From NCBI GenBank assembly GCA_902780535.1, contig CACZFT010000003.1, positions 62,001 through 126,000 on the forward strand: a stretch of 64,000 bases of DNA, read 5' to 3'. A program made the position numbers and the translations under genes. Below the pieces are notes generated by a model. That model was not told the DNA's origin. It saw nothing but the letters and a program-made list of their open reading frames with translations, and made no database searches. Below, one piece after another: positions 25,862 to 35,733 of this stretch (the stretch's first letter is position 1; every line of letters begins with the position of its first letter). This DNA comes from an uncultured Selenomonas sp. GTDB lineage: Bacteria; Bacillota; Negativicutes; Selenomonadales; Selenomonadaceae.

Positions 25862-28800
25862 CCGCATTTCCTCCTTGTTTCCCTTGCTTCGCTTCCCATT
25901 CCATCGTATCCATGGCTTCCGCCTCGTCGAGCTTTGCGAGACGGCGGTACCGGCACCATGCCAGCGTCGGATCAAAGCCGCAAAGGCTCCGATAGAGACA
26001 GTATTTGCATGGCGTCATGCCATTTTTTTCGTACGGACTCGCCGCAATATCGCCAGAAAGGATGGCCTCGCCCGTCTTTTCGAGCACACGGTCCACATAA
26101 TCGATGAGGACGTTGAACTCTTCCTTCGTCTTGACCCGGACACGGTCGTTTTTGTTGATTTCGCCTTTCGTCGTGACACGCACGGGGATGAAGCGTCCCG
26201 TCGCGTCGATAGAGCGGATGACTTCGGGATCCGCCAATACCCAGCCAGGCATCCTGAGATCCTTGTCAAATTTCTTGCGAATCTCCTCCGGGCTCGCCTT
26301 GACATCTGTGTTCCACCACTTGTATTTGACGAGACAGTATAGGATTGCTGCCGGCAGTCTCTCGTGGTCCTCCGTCCGTGCCAGCAGGTTTTTCGTGACG
26401 AGGAGGTACGTGAGGAGCTGGAGCTTCAGTCCATAATAGACATCGAGGATGTTGAGCGCCGCATTTCCTGTCTTGTAATCGACAATGAGGAAATAGCGGC
26501 CGCTTTCATCAAAGTCGATGCGGTCGATCTGCCCCGTCACGTCGAGACGGATGCCTTTCGGAAGGTCATATGTGAGCGGCGGCATTGCGCCCGTACCACG
26601 GCCGAACATGCGCTCGAACGCCACAGGATGGAACGCGCTCGCGCTGTCCATCTCGATGAGGCGCTGGAGCGAGCGCTCCGCCGTCAGGCCGATCCGCGAC
26701 AGCAGATGCTCATACGCCTTCGTGCTCAGGAGCAGTTCATTCTGAAGGCGCGGCGCGACCTCCTGGAGCACGCTCCCCACCATCTCGTGGCGCTCGCCCT
26801 CGCCGACGTCGCGCCAGCTGCGGCCATCGTCATGCAGCCGCTCTCCGCAGGCACGCAGGCAGCTGTGCAGGAGCTTTCCGAAATCAAAAGCATGAAAGCC
26901 ATGTTCCTGCCGCTCCTGGAGGCGCAAGCCATAGTCCGCGAAATGCTGGAACGGGCAGGCGGAAAATTCCTCAAACCGCGTGACGCTGCCCGCCATGCGG
27001 CGCTTCGGCGCAAAAAGGGCGAATGCGACGAAAACGGGAAGATTCTTTTCCGGTGGTTTCGCGAACAGGCCGGACAGTGCCAGATGGAGCGGAGCCTCCA
27101 GTGCCGCTTGTCCTTCCGCCCAGTTGTAAACGTCGCGCCAATACGGCGCCATCGTGCCGCGCTCGCGCAGGCCGCGCAGAGCCGAGGCAAGTCCCGTGAC
27201 AGATTTTCGTCCGTCCGACAGGCGCAGGACGGCTTCCGGGCTGAGGTCTGACGCCTGCTCGTCCATGTCGGGCTCGAGGCTTTCAAGCGGCAGGGAAAGG
27301 AACGGCGCATCTGGCAGAAGCTTCCGGAGGCGGTCGATATAGGCAGAGGGGGCAAGGCCGCTGCCTTCATCATCGGCCAGCGGGTACGACACCCAGAGAT
27401 GCTCGCCCGCTTCCGTGAAACCACGATAGAGCAGGAATTTCTCAGCGAGGCTGCCGTCAAGGCCGCCCGAAGCAATCTCAAGTCCAGCCTCAGAAAGATG
27501 CTGGCGGTCAGCATCGGAAAACAGCCCTTTCTCGCGGCTGCGGCGCGGCATGACGCCTTCGCCCGCGCCGAGGATGTAGATGGCTTTCGCATTCATGAGG
27601 CTGTTCTGGTCGAACGAGGCAACCGTCACATAGTCGAGTCCCGGCGGGATGATCTTCATCTCGAGCGCGTCGAGGCCGTCGCCGAGGATGGCCTCGTATT
27701 CCTTGCGGCTCATCGCCTCGTCACCGCCTGCTTCGACGAGCTGGTCAAAGAGCTCCAGAAGGTCGTCCCAGACCTGCCGATGTTCCGAAGCCGAGGCGAG
27801 GCGCTCACCGCGCTCGCTTTCCTGCATCCAGCGCTCGAGCGTCTCTGGGACGCGCAGTGCTTCGAGAAATGCATAGATGGCCGCCGTATACGCGCGCACG
27901 GTCTTCGCGCTTTTCATCTGCTCGGAAAGCGTCTTGAGCGGCGCTGCGGCCTGGCGGCGGATGTCGTCAATCTCCGCCAGTGCTGCCGCATCTTTTTCTG
28001 CCGCTGTCTCCTCGTCATCGAGCGAATGGCGGCGGAACCACGGCCACGGCTCCTCCATCGTCCATCGGCCTGCACCGCGCACGCCGAACTCGAGCACGTA
28101 GTTTTCGAGCTTGTCGATCTGCTCGCGCGTGAGCAGCGAGAAAAAGCCCGTGCGCAGTGTGCGGATGACAGGCTCATAACGCCAGCCATGCACGGCCTCG
28201 AGCGCCGAACGCACGAGCTCGGCCAGCGGATGGTGCACGGTCTCGCGCCGCCCGTCGATGAAGAAGGGAATCGCATGATCCTCGAGCACAAGTTTCAGGA
28301 GGCCATCATAAACCTCTGGTTCGCGCACGAGAATGCCGATGTCGCGCCAGCGCAGATGTTCCTCGCGCGCGAGACGCAGGATGTCGGCGGCAGCAGCCTC
28401 GACCTCGATGCGGCGGTTCGCCGCCTCGACGATCTGGAGCCCTGCGCCCGCCTGCGTCTGTGGACGGATGGGATGATGGAACAGTCCGCGTTCGATGGCC
28501 GCAAGCGCCGGAGCATAGAACCGTCCCTCGCCTGCCTGCTGCGGTCCAGAGAGCGGAAGGATCGTCGTCTTTGCCCCGACAGCCTGTGCGAGCTCCCGGA
28601 GCTGGAGCATCGTGCGCCAGGAGCGGTTGAACAAGCCTGTCTCCCTGCGATTCTCCGGACTCCCCTGCACAGGATCGAGCGGCATCGTCACGGAGATATC
28701 GCAGCCAGCAGCCAGCAGCTCTGCAAGCACCTGACGTTCCTGCGGATTGAAGAAGATGAAGCCATCGACCCAGAACTTCGCCCCCTGGATGAATTTTGAC

Positions 28801-29381
28801 GACGGGAGCTTCTCGATCAGGAGGTTCATCATGTCCTCGGCGTCGTCATAGCGCCCTTTCATCTCCTGTGCGAACGAAGCTTCGAGCAGAGCGAGGTCGC
28901 GGAGCTTGTCAGAAAGCGCGTCCTCCGTCTCGGCGAACGCATCCGCCGCCTCGCCGAGCTTTTCTGGCGTGAGCTCATAGCTCTTGAGTTCCTTGAGCGT
29001 CTCTGAAAGCGTCGCGCTGAAGCCGCGCTGCCGTGCGGCCCGGCGGAAGAACGCGAGCTCTTTCCCCTGATGGGTGAGGATCTTGCGCAGGAGCAGCCGC
29101 CGTCCGACCTCCGTGATCCGCGGCCGCAGCAGCCCGCCCGTGCCCAGGAGCACCTGCCGCGCGAAGCGGCGGAATCCAAAGACATAGGCGCGCAAAAAGC
29201 CATCGCCCATGAGCTTTGCCGCGAGCTCGCGCTCGACGCGGTACGTCATGTGCTCGGGGAGCAGCAGGACGCAGGCGGGGCCGATGGGATTTTCTCGCAG
29301 CTCCTCTGCGATTTCCCGTTCGCAGAGCGCGGTCTTCCCCGCCCCTGCGCGCCCTGCGATGAATCTGAGCTTTCCAGCCAT
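25854..29381 (-). CDS. addB: ATP-dependent helicase/deoxyribonuclease subunit B
   Basis: About 1175 residues. It has an N-terminal P-loop (FIAGRAGAGKTALCERE) and a C-terminal nuclease motif (GQIDRIDFDESGRYFLIVDYKTG). The Fe-S ligands are formed by a Cys in SACPFQHFADYGL together with CKYCLYRSLC near the C-terminus. This is the AddB pattern. It partners AddA in double-strand break processing. The ATG at 29381 follows AAGGAT; an upstream codon at 29414 is open but unlikely. It lies 29 bases after sbcC in a sbcD-sbcC-addB-addA operon. Confidence 0.95.
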   Translation of the reverse strand: MAGKLRFIAGRAGAGKTALCEREIAEELRENPIGPACVLLLPEHMTYRVERELAAKLMGDGFLRAYVFGFRRFARQVLLGTGGLLRPRITEVGRRLLLRKILTHQGKELAFFRRAARQRGFSATLSETLKELKSYELTPEKLGEAADAFAETEDALSDKLRDLALLEASFAQEMKGRYDDAEDMMNLLIEKLPSSKFIQGAKFWVDGFIFFNPQERQVLAELLAAGCDISVTMPLDPVQGSPENRRETGLFNRSWRTMLQLRELAQAVGAKTTILPLSGPQQAGEGRFYAPALAAIERGLFHHPIRPQTQAGAGLQIVEAANRRIEVEAAAADILRLAREEHLRWRDIGILVREPEVYDGLLKLVLEDHAIPFFIDGRRETVHHPLAELVRSALEAVHGWRYEPVIRTLRTGFFSLLTREQIDKLENYVLEFGVRGAGRWTMEEPWPWFRRHSLDDEETAAEKDAAALAEIDDIRRQAAAPLKTLSEQMKSAKTVRAYTAAIYAFLEALRVPETLERWMQESERGERLASASEHRQVWDDLLELFDQLVEAGGDEAMSRKEYEAILGDGLDALEMKIIPPGLDYVTVASFDQNSLMNAKAIYILGAGEGVMPRRSREKGLFSDADRQHLSEAGLEIASGGLDGSLAEKFLLYRGFTEAGEHLWVSYPLADDEGSGLAPSAYIDRLRKLLPDAPFLSLPLESLEPDMDEQASDLSPEAVLRLSDGRKSVTGLASALRGLRERGTMAPYWRDVYNWAEGQAALEAPLHLALSGLFAKPPEKNLPVFVAFALFAPKRRMAGSVTRFEEFSACPFQHFADYGLRLQERQEHGFHAFDFGKLLHSCLRACGERLHDDGRSWRDVGEGERHEMVGSVLQEVAPRLQNELLLSTKAYEHLLSRIGLTAERSLQRLIEMDSASAFHPVAFERMFGRGTGAMPPLTYDLPKGIRLDVTGQIDRIDFDESGRYFLIVDYKTGNAALNILDVYYGLKLQLLTYLLVTKNLLARTEDHERLPAAILYCLVKYKWWNTDVKASPEEIRKKFDKDLRMPGWVLADPEVIRSIDATGRFIPVRVTTKGEINKNDRVRVKTKEEFNVLIDYVDRVLEKTGEAILSGDIAASPYEKNGMTPCKYCLYRSLCGFDPTLAWCRYRRLAKLDEAEAMDTMEWEAKQGKQGGNADA

Positions 29382-29410
29382 GGTGAAATCCTTTCTCAAA
29401 AAGCGGAACG

Positions 29411-32017
29411 TCATTCTGAAAGCGTGCCGTGCACGAAGTGTGCCGTGCTGCCTGTCGGCGTCTTCACAACCTCGATGCGGTCGCCGATGCGCGATGCAAG
29501 TTCCTCGACATGCGAGATGATGCCGACGACGCGGCCGCCCGCCTGCAGTTTCATGAGTGCTTCGAGCGCCGTGTCCAGCGTTTCCGTGTCCAACGAGCCG
29601 AAGCCTTCGTCGATGAACATCGTATCAAGATGGATGCCGCCGACATAACGCGAGACCGTATCGGCAAGCCCGAGCGCAAGTGCGAGAGATGCAAGGAAGG
29701 ATTCGCCACCGGAGAGTGTCTTCGTCTCCCGCGCCTTGCCCGTATAGGCATCATAAACCACTAAGGCGAGGCCGTCTGTCGAACGGCCATCCGCCTCGCG
29801 CCCGCGTTCGAGCTGGTAGCGTCCGCTGCTCATGACGATGAGGCGTTCATTGGCAGCTTCCATGACATCGTGGAAAATCGACTGCTGGATATACGTCTGG
29901 AAATGCACGCGATACGGCTTCTCCGCACAGGCAACCTGTGCAAGGCGTCCGACGATGCGGGCTTTCGCTTCGAGGGCAGCCTGTTCCTGCGCGAGCTTTT
30001 TGAGCGCGTCGATCGTCTTCTGCTCCTGTGCCAGACGGAGCTCGGCGGTCTTTTCCTCTTCGACGGCCTGCTTCCATGCAGCGCCTGCCGTCTTTGCATC
30101 CTCTTTCAGTGCCGCAAGGTCGGGGCGCTGCCGTCCCTCTGTCTGTACAACAGCCTCCTGGCGCTGCGTCTCGTGGCGGAGCTTCTGATCCTCAAAGGCC
30201 CGGATATGCCGCTCAACCTTCTCACGATAAGATGCATCGCGCCACGATCCATCAATGGCAGCAGCATAGTCCGCAACGTCAGAAAATCCCTCGGAAACCA
30301 GCGCCGCCTCGAAGGCCTGACGCGCCTTTCCAGCCTCTTCGCGCTGGCTTTCTGCGTGCGCACGGCTGCTCCCGACATTGGCACACGCGCTGGAAAGCGC
30401 AACCTGCGCCGCCTGCATGGACTTGCGGGCCGATTCATAGGACGCCTCGAGATCCTGCGCTTTCTTCACGGCCTGGCGATGCGCCTCCTGAACGGCCGCA
30501 GCATCTTCTGTGATGCCCTCCGGCAGCTGTTCCCGGGCAGCGGCAAGCTTGCCTGCGAGCGCAGCAGCCGCTGCTGCCTGCTCGGCCTGTGCTGCCTGCC
30601 GGGCTGCCAGCGTTGTTTCGGCACGCGAAAGCGCCTTTTCTGCACGCTGCACCTCTGCCAGCGTCGGGACGACTTCTTCCGAGACTGCTGGATGCGGATG
30701 CTCCGTCGATCCGCAGACGGGGCACGGCCTCCCGTCTTCGAGTTCCCTTGCAAGCGAAAAAGCCTTGCCCGCACGTTCGAGCAGATGCAGGCGTTCCACT
30801 TTTTTCCGCGCCTCGTCTGCCGCCGCCAGCGCCTTTTTCTGTGCGGCAGCTTCCTTTGCCGCTGCTGTTTCAGCTTCTGCTGCCTGCTGCTTCAGCAATG
30901 CGAGCACCTGAAGACGCTCCTGCGCTTCGCCGAGCTTCTGGACGCGGAGCTTCGCATCTTCGCGTTCCTCTTTGCCCGCTTCGGCCGAAGCCCAGACTGC
31001 CTGCGCATCCGCTGCGATTGCTTCCGCCTTTTTGAGCGCCTTTTCTGCACGCTGCGCATCCGCTGTACTCTTCTTCGCCCGCTTCTCCGCTGCCTCTGCA
31101 TTTGCTTCCTTGTCAAGAAGCGTCGCTGCCTTTGCCGCCCTTGCGAGGCGCGCACGATAGCCGTCCACGTCTGCCTGTTTCTTCACATCTTCCTTCTGCG
31201 CGGCCTCGGCCTTTGCGAGCTTTTCAAACCAGCCATCCAGCACAGATTCATCGGCCAGTGCCTTCTGCGCAGCCGCATTTTTCTCCCCTGCCGCTGCTGC
31301 TGCCTCCTTTTTTCCCGTCAGTCCATCGCGTTCAGACTCTGCCTGTTTCTGCAACGCCTCCAGACTTTCTGCGGCCGCCTGTTCCAGCAGTCCCTCCTGC
31401 TTGCGCTGATTTTCCTTGCTCTCCTCGAGGATGACACCGGCCCGCGCCTTGAGCTTCTGCTCGAGCACGCCGTATTTCTCCGTATGAAACAACGTCGTCA
31501 TGAGCTCGCCGCGTTCAGCTGATTTCGCCGTGAGGAAAGAGCGGAACTCCCCTTGTGGCAGCAGCACGACCTGGCGGAACTCGCTGCACTGGAAGCCTGT
31601 CAGCGTCTCGATGCGGTCTGTGACTTCCTTCGGATGGCTTGCCACGAGCGTCTCATTCCCGTCTGCGAGCTCGTAGAGAGATGCCTCGCCCTGCGTCTTG
31701 TGCTTGTTGCCCTCGACCTGATACGTCGGACGGCGATGGATGCGGTATGTCTTCTCGCCAAGCGAGAACGTGAGCTCGACCTCCGTCTTGACCTTCTTAT
31801 CCACGAAATCGGAACGCAGCATCGTGCCGGAACGATCCGAACCGCTGGCCTCACCGTAAAGGACGAACGCGATGGCATCGAGGATCGTCGTCTTTCCAGC
31901 GCCCGTCATGCCATGGATCAGGAACAGCGTGCTCCCTGCCAGTCCCTTGTCGAAGTCCAGTTCGACGCGCTCCCGATACGGGCCGAATGCCTGCATGACC
32001 AATCGATGAAGCTTCAT
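29411..32017 (-). CDS. sbcC: Exonuclease SbcC, SMC-like ATPase
   Basis: About 868 residues. The N-terminus has FLIHGMTGAGKTTILDAI (Walker A). Two long Ala/Glu/Lys-rich coiled-coil arms flank a zinc hook (RPCPVCGSTEHPHP) near residue 435. The C-terminus has LSGGESFLASLALALGLAD and the Walker B FIDEGFGSLD. With SbcD it forms the Mre11-Rad50-type nuclease that opens hairpins and cleans DNA ends. The ATG at 32017 overlaps the sbcD stop (ATGA). Confidence 0.96.
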   Translation of the reverse strand: MKLHRLVMQAFGPYRERVELDFDKGLAGSTLFLIHGMTGAGKTTILDAIAFVLYGEASGSDRSGTMLRSDFVDKKVKTEVELTFSLGEKTYRIHRRPTYQVEGNKHKTQGEASLYELADGNETLVASHPKEVTDRIETLTGFQCSEFRQVVLLPQGEFRSFLTAKSAERGELMTTLFHTEKYGVLEQKLKARAGVILEESKENQRKQEGLLEQAAAESLEALQKQAESERDGLTGKKEAAAAAGEKNAAAQKALADESVLDGWFEKLAKAEAAQKEDVKKQADVDGYRARLARAAKAATLLDKEANAEAAEKRAKKSTADAQRAEKALKKAEAIAADAQAVWASAEAGKEEREDAKLRVQKLGEAQERLQVLALLKQQAAEAETAAAKEAAAQKKALAAADEARKKVERLHLLERAGKAFSLARELEDGRPCPVCGSTEHPHPAVSEEVVPTLAEVQRAEKALSRAETTLAARQAAQAEQAAAAAALAGKLAAAREQLPEGITEDAAAVQEAHRQAVKKAQDLEASYESARKSMQAAQVALSSACANVGSSRAHAESQREEAGKARQAFEAALVSEGFSDVADYAAAIDGSWRDASYREKVERHIRAFEDQKLRHETQRQEAVVQTEGRQRPDLAALKEDAKTAGAAWKQAVEEEKTAELRLAQEQKTIDALKKLAQEQAALEAKARIVGRLAQVACAEKPYRVHFQTYIQQSIFHDVMEAANERLIVMSSGRYQLERGREADGRSTDGLALVVYDAYTGKARETKTLSGGESFLASLALALGLADTVSRYVGGIHLDTMFIDEGFGSLDTETLDTALEALMKLQAGGRVVGIISHVEELASRIGDRIEVVKTPTGSTAHFVHGTLSE

Positions 32018-33174
32018 GGCTGCTCCCTCCTCTCGCATTCCATTTCATCCAAACATTCTGCGACCACCTGGCGCTGCTCGTCGCTGAGCTCGTCTCCCTC
32101 TGTTGCATCACGGAAGAAATCGCTGAACAGCGTGAGCGCCGACCTTTCCTTCTGCTGTGCCTGGGAGGGCGCGGCGAGCTCGTCAGCGCTCTTCGCCTTC
32201 CAGTTCGGCCGCGTCAGCGCGAAGAGGTTCGGATAGATGGCCTGCAGCTTGTCATAGGCATTAAGGATCGTGTCCTTGTCAAGGAGATCGACGCGCACGT
32301 AATCATCATGCGGCAGCGGGTCAAAGCCATCCGTCCGGAGTTCGTCGAGCGTGCCCGTCACGATGCGCACATCATGGCGCGGCGCGAGCGGAACGAATTC
32401 CTGCGCGACCGTGCCATCCGCTGCGAGATCGACGACGATGGCACCTTTCTGCTGCTTTGCCTCATCGAAGGAATACTTCAGGAGCGAGCCGCTGTAGCGG
32501 ATATTTTCAGCGCCTGCGCGCTGCGGGCCATGCAGATGGCCGAGTGCCGTATAGCTGTAGTCCTTGAAATGTACGGGGCGTACCTGGTCGGAGCCGCCGA
32601 CGGAAAGCGGCCGCTCGGATTCCGAGCTCCTGCCGCCCGCAAGGAAGGCATGGGCGATGGCGACGGAACGAACACCTGCAGGAATGCGGCTTCGCGCATC
32701 TGCTACGACGGCCTCCATAGCTTCATCATACGAAATGGACGCTTCGATGCCAAAGGCATCACGCACGTCCAGCGGTGCAGCAAAGGGAATCAGAGAGAAA
32801 TAGACGGGGCCAGCGTCATCTTCAAGCACAACGGGCTCTGCTCCTTTTGCGATGCGGCCACGCAGATAAACGCCGCTCCGCTCCATGACGCTGCGGCCGA
32901 AGTCGATGCGGCTCGCGCTGTCATGATTGCCCGCAATATAGAGTACGGAAACCTTCCTCTCGCTGAGGCGTGCCAGCACCTCGCTCATGAGGTCGACGGC
33001 TTCTGCGGGCGGAACGCCGCGATCATAGATATCTCCTGCGATAACGACGGCATCCACTTTCGCTTCTTTGACAAGCGAAAGAAGCTCTTCGAGCACATAG
33101 CGCTGGTCGCTTGTCATATAGCGCTGCCCGAAGAGCTTTCCCAGATGCCAGTCGGCGGTATGAAGAAAACGCAT
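32014..33174 (-). CDS. sbcD: Exonuclease SbcD, Mre11-type nuclease
   Basis: 386 residues starting MRFLHTADWHLGK, with the metallophosphoesterase motifs DWHLG, VIAGDIYDRG, IAGNHDS and GHLHGPQ. The catalytic partner of SbcC. A strong GGAGG lies before the ATG at 33174. The gap to the upstream PaaK-like gene is 53 bases, and I see no clear promoter in it. Confidence 0.96.
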   Translation of the reverse strand: MRFLHTADWHLGKLFGQRYMTSDQRYVLEELLSLVKEAKVDAVVIAGDIYDRGVPPAEAVDLMSEVLARLSERKVSVLYIAGNHDSASRIDFGRSVMERSGVYLRGRIAKGAEPVVLEDDAGPVYFSLIPFAAPLDVRDAFGIEASISYDEAMEAVVADARSRIPAGVRSVAIAHAFLAGGRSSESERPLSVGGSDQVRPVHFKDYSYTALGHLHGPQRAGAENIRYSGSLLKYSFDEAKQQKGAIVVDLAADGTVAQEFVPLAPRHDVRIVTGTLDELRTDGFDPLPHDDYVRVDLLDKDTILNAYDKLQAIYPNLFALTRPNWKAKSADELAAPSQAQQKERSALTLFSDFFRDATEGDELSDEQRQVVAECLDEMECERREQP

Positions 33175-33227
33175 GAAATGCTCCTCCTTGCCGAATGGCG
33201 GTATTCGTTGATTTGATTTTGCCGGAT

Positions 33228-34220
33228 TTACATGATGGGCGATGTGTACGGCGTTGAAACGCGCACGAACGTGCGGCCGCACGAACACGGTTCGCGCCGG
33301 AGGCTCACGGCCTGCCCCGTCCGATAGCGGATCAGTGGCAATGCCTCGGCCACAAGCGACGTCAGCACGAGCTCGCCCATTGCATTGTCGTCGCTGACGG
33401 GCTCCGACTGCCCGAAAGCCACGATTTCCGGATACCAGAAATCCTCCTGCACATGCTGTCCCTGCTGCGCTTCGCACTGATAGAGCACGGCCGCCATGCC
33501 AAGCTCAGGCGCCGAATAAAAGTTGAACAGCGTCGCTTTCGCCCGCTCGACGACATGGCGCTGCAAGAGGTTCTGCAAGCCCGTATCATTGAGGCAGAAG
33601 AAACGCTTGACCGGCGTATCCGAAAGCTCGCGTCCCGCTGCCTGCATCTGGATCAGCAACTGCATGATGAGCTGCGGCGTGCTGACAACGGCATCCATGC
33701 TGACGAGGTCAAAGAGACGGAGCCAGTGCTGGTAATCCGTGCCGAGCGTCACGGCCGTCGCGCCGAGGAATTCGAGCGCATACTGCACGTCCTGCAGGCG
33801 GCTGTCCGACATATCGCCCTGTACGCCGACCGTCGATGTCTTGTTGACGCCGCCTGCGACGAGCGCCCGCGCCATCATCTCGACATTGTGCGCGATATCG
33901 CCATTGCTGTAGAGCGAGAGCATTTCACGCCCCATCTCTTTCTGGTAGCTCACGCGCAACACGCTGCTCATCGGCATTGTCAGACGATCCATCGCAGACG
34001 CCTGATGAAGCTCGAGACTCGTGACGAATGGCAGCTTCCGGATGTCGGCGAGCGTCTGGATGTCATCTGGCGTCACGCCGGCCGCATCGAACTTCTGCTG
34101 ATAGAACGCGCTCTTCTCCGCCGCCCATTTTACGGCTTTCTGCAGGCGCTCGAGCTGCAGCTTTTCCAGCTGCTCGCGCGGCATCGTCTCGATCTCGGCA
34201 TTTGCATACATCACGGACAT
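33228..34220 (-). CDS. PaaK-like adenylate-forming protein lacking the P-loop and C-terminal domain
   Basis: The 330-residue product aligns with phenylacetate-CoA ligase (PaaK) proteins: LQKAVKWAAEKSAFYQQKF, MMARALVAGGV, FYSAPELG, EDFWYPEIVAFG, LVLTSLVAEALPLIRYRTGQ and CSCGRTFVRVS. PaaK enzymes have a SSGTTG ATP loop after the first third; here the position reads VSYQKEMGREM. The C-terminal AMP-binding domain (about 90 residues) after CSCGRT is absent. The protein therefore probably does not ligate CoA; a binding or regulatory role is possible. It is not a random truncation, since the frame is clean, with AGGAG before the ATG. It follows cheR by 48 bases. Confidence 0.75.
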   Translation of the reverse strand: MSVMYANAEIETMPREQLEKLQLERLQKAVKWAAEKSAFYQQKFDAAGVTPDDIQTLADIRKLPFVTSLELHQASAMDRLTMPMSSVLRVSYQKEMGREMLSLYSNGDIAHNVEMMARALVAGGVNKTSTVGVQGDMSDSRLQDVQYALEFLGATAVTLGTDYQHWLRLFDLVSMDAVVSTPQLIMQLLIQMQAAGRELSDTPVKRFFCLNDTGLQNLLQRHVVERAKATLFNFYSAPELGMAAVLYQCEAQQGQHVQEDFWYPEIVAFGQSEPVSDDNAMGELVLTSLVAEALPLIRYRTGQAVSLRREPCSCGRTFVRVSTPYTSPIM

Positions 34221-34268
34221 AGCGGACAGCTCCTGTCACAAACGTTTATTTCACGATGATTTCAACGG

Positions 34269-35057
34269 TCAGTTCAGCGGCTTCTGATAGAAGAACGGCT
34301 GGAAGCTCGTATAGCCGAGCTTGCGGAAATTCAGGATGGCTTCCGTCGCGCCGACGAAGAGGATGCCGCCCGGCTTCAGCGCCTTGAAGAAGTTCGCATA
34401 GAGCTGGTCTTTTGCTTCCTCCGTGAAGTAGATGACGACGTTGCGGCAGAGGATCAGGTCAAAGCCCGACTCGAACGGGTCTTTCAAAAGATTGTGGCGC
34501 TTGAACTCGATGACGCGCTTGATCTCGTCCTTGACGGCGAACTTGCCGCCCTCGACGCGGTCGAAATAGCGCGCGCGGCGCTCCGGCGTCATGCTCTTGA
34601 GCTCGTTCTCATTGTAGATGCCCGCCTTCGCCTTCGCGAGAATCTCGATGTCGAGATCGGAAGCGAGGATACGGTGCTTCACGCCCGGTGTCAGCTCCTT
34701 GAGGATGATCGCGAGCGAATATGGCTCCGCACCGATCGAGCAGCCCGCGCTCCAGATGTTGAGGTGAGGCGAACGTTTCAAAAGGTCTGGAATGACATCC
34801 GTCTCGAGCTTGCCAAATTTCTCCGGCGTGCGGAAGAATTCGGAAACGTTGATCGTCAGGTATTCGATGAACGCCGCGAAATCGTCCTTGTCCTGCGAAA
34901 CGTGATCGAAATACGCCGTATACCCTGGGAACTTTCCGCGCGTCACAAGGTTGCCGATCCGCCGCTTCATCTGCGGCTCCTTGTACAGGTCGAGGTCAAT
35001 CTCCGTCTTCGCCTTGAGTTTTTTCTTGAATTCCGCCCAGTCTCTATCATCCATCAT
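34269..35057 (-). CDS. cheR: Chemotaxis protein methyltransferase CheR
   Basis: 262 residues with the CheR N-terminal helical domain and the SAM-binding domain: LTINVSEFFRTPEKF, IWSAGCSIGAEPYSLAI, ILASDLDIEILAKA and DLILCRNVVIYFT. It methylates glutamates on chemoreceptors. No other chemotaxis gene lies in the window, so it is an orphan here. The ATG at 35057 has GGAGGGG six bases upstream. The leader (35060-35110) holds a direct repeat of CATGTGATTG. Confidence 0.95.
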   Translation of the reverse strand: MMDDRDWAEFKKKLKAKTEIDLDLYKEPQMKRRIGNLVTRGKFPGYTAYFDHVSQDKDDFAAFIEYLTINVSEFFRTPEKFGKLETDVIPDLLKRSPHLNIWSAGCSIGAEPYSLAIILKELTPGVKHRILASDLDIEILAKAKAGIYNENELKSMTPERRARYFDRVEGGKFAVKDEIKRVIEFKRHNLLKDPFESGFDLILCRNVVIYFTEEAKDQLYANFFKALKPGGILFVGATEAILNFRKLGYTSFQPFFYQKPLN

Positions 35058-35167
35058 TGGGAACCCCTCCTCCATGTGATTGCGTCCATGTGATTGTGTG
35101 AACTACGCAACAACTTTTTTGGCTATTGTTTTATATTCCCTGCCTGCGCGAAAAATCCTGCTTTTGC

Positions 35168-35202
35168 AAAAAAAATGTGGCAGAAGCGCCAACTTCTGCC
35201 AC
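35168..35202 (-). terminator. Terminator of hsp20
   Basis: A perfect 10-bp stem GTGGCAGAAG / CTTCTGCCAC with a six-base loop is followed on the minus strand by a run of eight T. Confidence 0.9.
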
Positions 35203-35218
35203 GAAAATCTCATTTTTC

Positions 35219-35668
35219 TCACTTGATATCGAAAACCGTCTTGTTCGCGTCATCGTGAATCTTCGGCAGAACGACATGAAGCACGCCGTTCTCAAACGAA
35301 ACGCTCACGCCTTCCTTGTCGATGCCGTCGATCTCGAACGAGCGCTCGAACGTGCCCGTGCGGCGCTCACGGCAGATGTAGCGGACGCTCTCTTCTTCCG
35401 GCTCCGGGCGCTCGGCACGGATTGTCAGGCGCGCATCCTCTTCATAGGCGACCGTGATGTCGTTCTTCGTGAAGCCTGGAAGCTCGGCGAAGAGCTCATA
35501 GCGGTCATCCGTCTCGATCGCATCGACGCGGAACGGGAAGATGACGCTCGCAGCACGGCCCACGGGATTGTGCGCCTGCTCCATTGCGAAGTCCCAGAAA
35601 CGATCGAGCACATCGCGGCTCTTCTCCTGGGCATTGTTCTTGAAGTTGAAAGGAATGGTACGGAACAT
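35219..35668 (-). CDS. Small heat shock protein, Hsp20/alpha-crystallin family
   Basis: 149 residues. The alpha-crystallin domain spans about residues 45-145, with ELFAELPGFTKNDITVAYEE and the family-typical GVLHVVLPK near the C-terminus. It acts as an ATP-independent holdase for unfolded proteins. The ATG at 35668 (MFRTIPF) follows GGGGG; a longer open frame upstream is not supported, since the promoter (35705-35733) lies inside it. Monocistronic. Confidence 0.95.
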   Translation of the reverse strand: MFRTIPFNFKNNAQEKSRDVLDRFWDFAMEQAHNPVGRAASVIFPFRVDAIETDDRYELFAELPGFTKNDITVAYEEDARLTIRAERPEPEEESVRYICRERRTGTFERSFEIDGIDKEGVSVSFENGVLHVVLPKIHDDANKTVFDIK

Positions 35669-35704
35669 ATTCCCCCTATCGTTTTCTTTGCTTTCTTCGT
35701 TTTC

Positions 35705-35733
35705 ATTATACCCGCATTCGGCAGATTTTTCAA
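35705..35733 (-). promoter_or_regulatory. Promoter of hsp20
   Basis: On the minus strand TTGAAA and TATAAT are 17 bases apart, 37 bases before the ATG. It overlaps the last codons of the upstream GGDEF gene. No CIRCE inverted repeat is visible. Confidence 0.85.
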
